Shown piece after piece: positions 58,806-64,000 of a stretch of 64,000 nt of DNA. The stretch covers positions 496,001-560,000 of the forward strand of contig JAFCMP010000246.1 of NCBI GenBank assembly GCA_017506865.1, read 5' to 3'. Position numbers and translations under genes: made by a program. Under the pieces are notes generated by a model. The model was given only the letters and a program-made list of their open reading frames with translations. It was not told the origin of the DNA and did no database searches. The stretch is from Tribonema minus (taxonomy: Eukaryota; Sar; Xanthophyceae; Tribonematales; Tribonemataceae). Position 1 is the first letter of the stretch, and the number at the start of each line of letters is the position of its first letter.

Positions 58806-61800
58806 GTACTTTTTATTAATTCTCGCTCAGGGCGCGAAAAAGCCCAGATGATTGGCATCTAGCTGTAAGGAATCTACATGTCGTATGACAGTCTGAAAGT
58901 GTCGCAACGACAACCACTCAAACGCCGCCGCCGCCAAATGGCATCTCGGGGTCCTCCCCTACGTCCTCCTCCATGTGCCCCCCCCCCCTGGATTCTGCCA
59001 TGTGTGTCATGACACGGCCAGAGTACGCCATGTGGAGCGCTGCCGACAGTGCCGAGCGTAAGCGCGCCAGGGCGATGCCCTTGAGAGCTTTAGGGCGCGC
59101 TCCTCCGGGCACTGACATCCTGCTGGCATACTCCGTCGCCACAGCCTCCAGCAGCTTCCGCCCCTGCTCCCCGATGCTGCCAAATGACCCTATTGCCAAT
59201 GTGGCAAGTTTGTAGCAATTCTGATCATAATGACCAGAATAGTGGGTAGTTTTGGCGGCCTCTTGGTCGCGGCAGCATCGCTCGGGGTCTGCTGCAGTCT
59301 TCGCCGCCCGCGACGCCACCTGTGCCTCGAAGCAGGTAACGTCCACCATGAGCGGTAGGTGGCGTGTCGGGTCGTCGTAGCCGGTCACCGGGAAGGCGTC
59401 GGCAGGCAGCACGATGTCCATCCTGCGACTCCCCGGCGGCCCGGCGGACCCCAGAAACGGCGTGTAGTCCTCGTCCACCAGTCCCGTTTTGAGGTATTGC
59501 CGCAGGAGGCGCTGCGTGGCCCTCTTGACGCTATTGTGGACAATGGTGTCGTGCGCCTTGACGCGTGGCGCTTGACACAGCCGTGCATGCAGGGTGCCGC
59601 CCGGCGACTTCCCGCACAGCTTGCAGCCTGCCGTCTGCTCCTCTACTCCGATGGCGCGTTTGACGGCCAGCTGCCAGGATAGGCCATCGAACGAAGCCGT
59701 TGTGGAGTACATGGGCTCGTTGAGGAATGCCATGCCGATCGAGTGCATGTGGCGCTGCGACCGGAATCGAGCAAGTGCTTGCGTGCGTTGCGTGCCCTGC
59801 GGCAGCTGTTGCAGGTCCGCCTCCACCTTATCTGCAAGCTCGGTAGCGACGGCATCTGCAAGCGCACTCTGATTGGGGCGCTTCAGGCTACACTGCAACT
59901 GCAGAGCACTGGCGTCAAGTACGCAAGCAGCATCCGCACCAGTGCCACCACCTGCTGTCGGCCGCAGCGGCGGCTGCTGCGTAGGTGGTTGCTGCTGCAG
60001 TGGCGTTAGCGCTGGTGGCAGTATATGTTCCAGCTTGTCACCTGTTGCTGCACGTAGAGATGTGGCAGCTGTGGCGATCGTCTGCATGAGGGGCAGGCGC
60101 GCCACCTCTGCTGCTGCTGCGCCTTGTAGCATTGCTGGTGTGGAACGCGCAGCGCCTGAATTGACGGCTGCCGCTGCTGCGTGCGCTGGTGCTGCAGCTG
60201 TGCCGCCTGCCGTTGCTGCTGCTGCCAGTGGTGTTGCTGCTGCCGCAGGTGTTGGTGCAGCACCTGCCGCATTGGCCGCTGCCACCGCCATTGCCGCTGT
60301 CGCAGCCGGCACGGTTGCGGCGCCGCCTGCCGACGCTGCTCCTGTTGCAGGTGCTGCAGCAGCCCTTAGGCTAGTAGGGCCTGTAGCAGCTGTATTGCCT
60401 ATGCCCGCAGCCGCTGCTGTTGATGCTGCAGTTAGTGATGCCGCCGAGGCCACTTGAGGTGCAACATGTGCTGCCGCTGCTGCAGCAGCCTCTGATGCTG
60501 GAGCAGCTGCTGCTGCCGCCGCTGCTGCTGCCGCCGGAGTAGTTGCGCCGTGCGCCGCCGCTGCTGCTGCTGCCGCTGGTGCCGCCTGTGCTGCCGCCGC
60601 GGCCCCTGATCCAGCGGCAGCTGCGTCGTGTGTTGCCGGAATGGCTGCGCCATAAGCGCGGCCAGCCGCTGATGCAGTTGCCGCTGCCGGGGCGGTCGCG
60701 CCTCCACTGGCAACCGCCGCTGCCGCTGTAACAGTTGCCGCTGCTGATGCTGCTGGTGCTGGTGCTGCTGCCGCTGCTGCCGGTGCCGCTTGTGTTGCCG
60801 CATCCTCAGCAGCGTTGTCTGCAGCCGCTTGAGGAGCCGCCTGCTGCAGCACCCCCGCCCATCCAGAGAGTGCTGGTTGCAGCGCTTGCAACGTGCCCGC
60901 CACATACGCAGCATCAGCGATGTCGCAGGCGCTGGTAATGCCAAGGCCGCCATGCCGTGTTGGGAGTCGCGCTTGCTGTAAGGCTGGGCCGTGCGCTGCC
61001 AGATGGAAGTGGGCCCCACTTTGCTCAAACTGGCGCCAGGTCTGGCCTGGTGGCTGCAGGCCCATTGAGTGCTCAAGCACCCACTGCGTGACCCGATCCC
61101 ACTCCTTGGCGGCTGGCGCTGTCTGCGTAGTGGGAATGGTGCGCAGGCAGTACGTCATGCGAGGCACCACGCAGTAGCGCAGTAACCTGAACATAGCCCT
61201 CGGAGATGTCAGGCGCGCGCATCGCTCTGCAAATCGAGCCCCTGCCCCGCCTGCACCCGCTTCCCTGCGCAGCCATGCGTCCACAAAGCTGCTGTGGCCC
61301 ACCGGCACCCCCAGCAACACAGCTCCACGGTTCTGATTTTCATCCGTATCCCCCACTAGCTGAACGCCCAGCTGCTGCAGCAGTTGCCGCTCGTGGTCTG
61401 TCACCACATGCCCCCTGCCAGGCAGCGCGCGTGACTTGGTGAGGTTTAGCTCCAGCCCCACCTCCGCAAAGTGTTGTTTGAGCTGCGCCACCGCCTGTAT
61501 GTCATCCTGAGTCAGCGTGCAAGCGCCTGTTCGGACGTTGGCATCGTCCATGTAGGCGCCCATCCGCCTCCGCGCGCGCTGCGCAGCCGCCGCCTCATTG
61601 AACCGTTTCAAGCACTGAGCAATGGCGCCGCAGAAGAGCATCGGTGCCGCGGGGTCCCCCTGCTTAAACCCGCGCTGAGACATGATGATGCGCGTGGAGC
61701 CGTCAACGTGCTGGAACAGCAGGCGTGGCCGAGTGCGAACGTATGTGCCGATGAAGTAGTCGAGGAAGTCCGGCAGCTGTGCTGCTACCCATTCCGCTGC

Positions 61801-64000
61801 CGCCAGGACGAACACCATGTTGAAGGCATTCTTGAGGTCCAGCATGAACTGCCAGTGACCGAGCTCATACGCGAGTTTGCCGGCCATGGCCGCTTTCTCC
61901 GCTCCTGCTGAGACGGCTACCCCATACTGCCCGTCTGGCTCAAGGAGCTCCGCCAGGAAGTCTTTGCGGTCTGCCACGTACACCGAAGTGCATAGTCGCT
62001 GCAGCACCTCGCCGCAAACGATGGGCCGCTGCTTAGCTGTACCATCTTCCTGTTGTTCTGCAAGTGGCGTCAGGCGCCCCGCGCCATGCAACTGCCAGAA
62101 GGCATCCGGCAGCCGCGCAGCCTCCCGCATAACGGTCTGAAGCCACCGTGTGAGGACAGCAGCAAACTCATGCCGTCCCCAGCTTGTGCGTAGCGCATCC
62201 TGCAGGTGGCTGTAGCGCAGCCCCGATGGGCCTGCTCCACTGTAAGGGCTTGCTCGCTGGATGAGCTTGGCAACCGTCTCTGGCTCAATTCCCTCCCCCT
62301 GTAACAGGCTGAGTTCTGCTGGCATGTCGGCTGCTTTCGCCACAAGCTGATCAACCATGCCGGATAGCTCATGGAGTTGTTCCCCTGGCGCAGCGGGGGG
62401 GTGTTTGGACTGCATGGCGGCAAAGCAGTCATCATCAGGTATCGCCACCGTTTTGGGCTGAAGGAAACGCGCTGCCTGCTGTAGCCCCCCCCGTGTGCCC
62501 ATGCACTGTAGGACGTAGGCGTTGATCGCTGCCTCCGTTTGCTGGCGCGCGCGCCAGCGCCGGTGCGCACGCGCGTGTGCGAGGAGCGCTGGCACCAACC
62601 GGTCAAGCTCACCGCGTGCCAACATTCTGATTCTGTCGGAGCGAGTGATGCCAGGTGCGCCATCGGTGGAGGTGATGAGTGATGGCATGAGGTGGTGTAG
62701 AATCGTGGATCTTTGCAGTCGCTGCACCCGCCCTGCGGAATCTGGCTCCCGCGCCGCATTGACGAACATCGTCATTGTGTGTGCCAACAGATGTGTTGCT
62801 GCGTTCTCCAGTGCAGCTCCCACATAGCGACGATTGCGTGGTCTAGCAAGGCTTCTAGTTGTCGCGAACTGCAGCTTGCACAGCTCATCGAGGCTGATGC
62901 TGTCAAGCACTGCTGCGACTGCGGGGGTTGAGATGGTCCACGTGAAAAGCCCACCTGCCCCACCTGCTGCGCCTGCAGGGCCTGGCGCTGCCGCTGCTGT
63001 CGCCGCACCTGCCGCTCTGGGGCCCCCTCCGCCGCCGCCGCGGCCGCCACGACCACAGCCTCGTCCGCCGCTGTCGCTGCTGCGACCGCTGCCACGGCCA
63101 CCGCGGCCGTTTTGAGTTCGCGCGCCACTGCCGCTGTTGCTAGCACCGCCGCTGCGGCTGCTGGCATCACTGCTGCGGCCGTTGCCAGCGCCGCTGTCCT
63201 TAGTACCGGCTGCACTGCCGCCGCCGGCACCGCTGCTGCTGCCGCCTCCGGTTCTGCTGCCGCTAGTCGCTCTGCTACTGCTGATGTCTGCATCATTGCT
63301 GCCGCTGCGAACGCGTCCTCCATTGCCACGTCCGCGCCCTCCACTGCGACCCCGACCCCCTCGTGTAGCACTGCTGCCCCCACGTTCCGGCCTCTTCGAG
63401 CTGCCGGAGGAGCTGCTGCCACCAGCCTGAGCAGCAGGTGCCTGCTGCGCGTGCGCTGGTCCCTTTGCGTAGGGGTTGCCGATGGGTGTGCACGCCGGTT
63501 GCTGCTGTGGCAGCGACGTGGTAGCTGTTGCCGTCGATGCATCAGGTGCTAGCGGTGCTGCTGATGCTGTTGTTGACAATGTTGCCGCCACTGCAGCGGG
63601 TGAAGTGATAGGCCTGCATTTGCGGCAGTGCTTGCCCGCGCTGGCATCGCTGCTGTCCACTCTGAATGTCTTGTTGGCATGAAACAGGTTTTTGCACAAG
63701 GCACACTCGGTGTAGATGGTTTGCAAGTGCGACGTGCTGAGGTCGGAGCGCTCCAGGAACGTTGTTGCTGTCCCACTGTGGTGTTTGCGCTGGTGCTTCG
63801 CCGCGATGTGGGCGTTTAACCTCTGCTGTAACGAGAGCAGCGACATGCCCTTCTTCACCACGAGGTCGCATAAGTTGCACTTGTACTCCGGGTCCGCACT
63901 GCCTCCACCTCCAGCTTCGTCGTCTAGCATCAGAGGTTGCTGTTCCAGACTGTTATGACCTGTTCTAGAGCGCTTGACTGCACTTTGCCCGCCCGTGTGC
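58806..64000 (-). mobile_element. R2-type LINE retrotransposon, nearly complete
   Basis: The 3' end is fixed at about 58806 by comparison with the truncated copy at 5722-5970; both end AATTAATAAAAAGTAC with no long poly-A. The element continues to the right edge, so its 5' end is outside or at the edge. It is in the same orientation as the TH2-like gene and sits directly upstream of the first visible exon, either in an intron or displacing the 5' part of that gene. Confidence 0.9.
58918..63930 (-). CDS. LINE ORF: zinc fingers, reverse transcriptase, CCHC, RLE endonuclease
   Basis: 1670 aa from the ATG at 63930; the frame stays open to the edge, so the true start may be further upstream. Order: a C2H2 finger (CNLC...HIAAKH, residues about 18-40), a C4-type cluster (CALC...HCRKC, about 77-106), a Ser/Gly/Arg-rich basic region (about 150-330), then the reverse transcriptase with FMLDLKNAFN, QRGFKQGDPAAPMLF (about 755) and the catalytic YMDD (about 793). 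A roughly 250-residue Ala-rich linker follows (about 1033-1280). The C-terminus has a CCHC knuckle (CKLCGKSPGGTLHARLC, about 1435) and a PD-(D/E)XK-like endonuclease (RRMDIVL about 1500, MVDVTCFE about 1530). This domain order defines the R2/CRE/NeSL-like restriction-endonuclease LINEs. No internal stop is present, so it may be active. Confidence 0.92.
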   Translation of the reverse strand: MLDDEAGGGGSADPEYKCNLCDLVVKKGMSLLSLQQRLNAHIAAKHQRKHHSGTATTFLERSDLSTSHLQTIYTECALCKNLFHANKTFRVDSSDASAGKHCRKCRPITSPAAVAATLSTTASAAPLAPDASTATATTSLPQQQPACTPIGNPYAKGPAHAQQAPAAQAGGSSSSGSSKRPERGGSSATRGGRGRSGGRGRGNGGRVRSGSNDADISSSRATSGSRTGGGSSSGAGGGSAAGTKDSGAGNGRSSDASSRSGGASNSGSGARTQNGRGGRGSGRSSDSGGRGCGRGGRGGGGGGPRAAGAATAAAAPGPAGAAGGAGGLFTWTISTPAVAAVLDSISLDELCKLQFATTRSLARPRNRRYVGAALENAATHLLAHTMTMFVNAAREPDSAGRVQRLQRSTILHHLMPSLITSTDGAPGITRSDRIRMLARGELDRLVPALLAHARAHRRWRARQQTEAAINAYVLQCMGTRGGLQQAARFLQPKTVAIPDDDCFAAMQSKHPPAAPGEQLHELSGMVDQLVAKAADMPAELSLLQGEGIEPETVAKLIQRASPYSGAGPSGLRYSHLQDALRTSWGRHEFAAVLTRWLQTVMREAARLPDAFWQLHGAGRLTPLAEQQEDGTAKQRPIVCGEVLQRLCTSVYVADRKDFLAELLEPDGQYGVAVSAGAEKAAMAGKLAYELGHWQFMLDLKNAFNMVFVLAAAEWVAAQLPDFLDYFIGTYVRTRPRLLFQHVDGSTRIIMSQRGFKQGDPAAPMLFCGAIAQCLKRFNEAAAAQRARRRMGAYMDDANVRTGACTLTQDDIQAVAQLKQHFAEVGLELNLTKSRALPGRGHVVTDHERQLLQQLGVQLVGDTDENQNRGAVLLGVPVGHSSFVDAWLRREAGAGGAGARFAERCARLTSPRAMFRLLRYCVVPRMTYCLRTIPTTQTAPAAKEWDRVTQWVLEHSMGLQPPGQTWRQFEQSGAHFHLAAHGPALQQARLPTRHGGLGITSACDIADAAYVAGTLQALQPALSGWAGVLQQAAPQAAADNAAEDAATQAAPAAAAAAPAPAASAAATVTAAAAVASGGATAPAAATASAAGRAYGAAIPATHDAAAAGSGAAAAAQAAPAAAAAAAAHGATTPAAAAAAAAAAAPASEAAAAAAAHVAPQVASAASLTAASTAAAAGIGNTAATGPTSLRAAAAPATGAASAGGAATVPAATAAMAVAAANAAGAAPTPAAAATPLAAAATAGGTAAAPAHAAAAAVNSGAARSTPAMLQGAAAAEVARLPLMQTIATAATSLRAATGDKLEHILPPALTPLQQQPPTQQPPLRPTAGGGTGADAACVLDASALQLQCSLKRPNQSALADAVATELADKVEADLQQLPQGTQRTQALARFRSQRHMHSIGMAFLNEPMYSTTASFDGLSWQLAVKRAIGVEEQTAGCKLCGKSPGGTLHARLCQAPRVKAHDTIVHNSVKRATQRLLRQYLKTGLVDEDYTPFLGSAGPPGSRRMDIVLPADAFPVTGYDDPTRHLPLMVDVTCFEAQVASRAAKTAADPERCCRDQEAAKTTHYSGHYDQNCYKLATLAIGSFGSIGEQGRKLLEAVATEYASRMSVPGGARPKALKGIALARLRSALSAALHMAYSGRVMTHMAESRGGGHMEEDVGEDPEMPFGGGGV

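Noticed and set aside
58973-63680. Many Ala/Leu/Pro-rich open frames on the plus strand under the LINE
   Set aside because: They are antisense shadows of the Ala- and Gly-rich codons in the 1670-residue LINE ORF.

Overview
This is a nuclear fragment from a GC-rich, intron-rich eukaryote. It carries about thirteen protein genes interrupted by spliceosomal GT-AG introns. Many proteins are rich in Ala/Gly homopolymers, and TTAGGG-like strings are scattered through non-coding DNA. A secreted six-cysteine repeat protein with a Thr/Pro/Lys spacer, of a style common in heterokont algae, suggests a stramenopile alga. This is an inference; the window has no rRNA or organelle marker to settle it. Exon models were built by eye from homology, splice consensus and phase continuity. 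No transcript evidence was available.

Layout, left to right: a secreted Cys-rich repeat protein (minus, about 1.4-5.5 kb, 3' end not found); a 5'-truncated LINE copy; fused folate enzyme HPPK-DHPS (minus); a small secreted or membrane EF-hand protein (minus); head-to-head with it a TMEM185-like multi-span protein ending in a RING finger (plus, 13-20 kb); ESCRT-I VPS28 (minus) head-to-head with TRAPPC12 (plus); an ER-type Hsp110/GRP170 chaperone in eight exons (minus) head-to-head with a Nudix hydrolase (plus); an SREK1IP1-like zinc-knuckle protein (minus) head-to-head with mitochondrial ribosomal protein S15 (plus); an MFS transporter in seven exons (minus) head-to-head with a PTB/hnRNP-L-like RNA-binding protein (plus); the 3' half of a TH2-like HAD phosphatase (minus); and a nearly complete R2-type LINE (minus) running off the right edge.

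From 10 kb onward the genes form five consecutive divergent pairs, separated by short shared 5' intervals (about 150-680 bp) and gene-free tail-to-tail gaps of 0.6-2.7 kb. The products are unrelated housekeeping functions (folate and thiamine metabolism, trafficking, ER folding, ubiquitylation, mitochondrial translation, RNA processing, transport), so the pairing looks like shared promoter architecture and not a pathway cluster.

The most unusual signal is in the introns. At many exon boundaries the adjoining intron (or, at some gene ends, the 3' flank) carries one to four decayed tandem copies of the neighbouring exon edge, usually with its splice site. The clearest cases are ribosomal S15 (both introns), the GRP170 gene, the RING gene, the MFS gene and the folate gene. 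Other repeats are an MITE-like inverted repeat with dispersed single arms, a family of short foldback hairpins, and two copies of the same LINE 3' end that are nearly identical.
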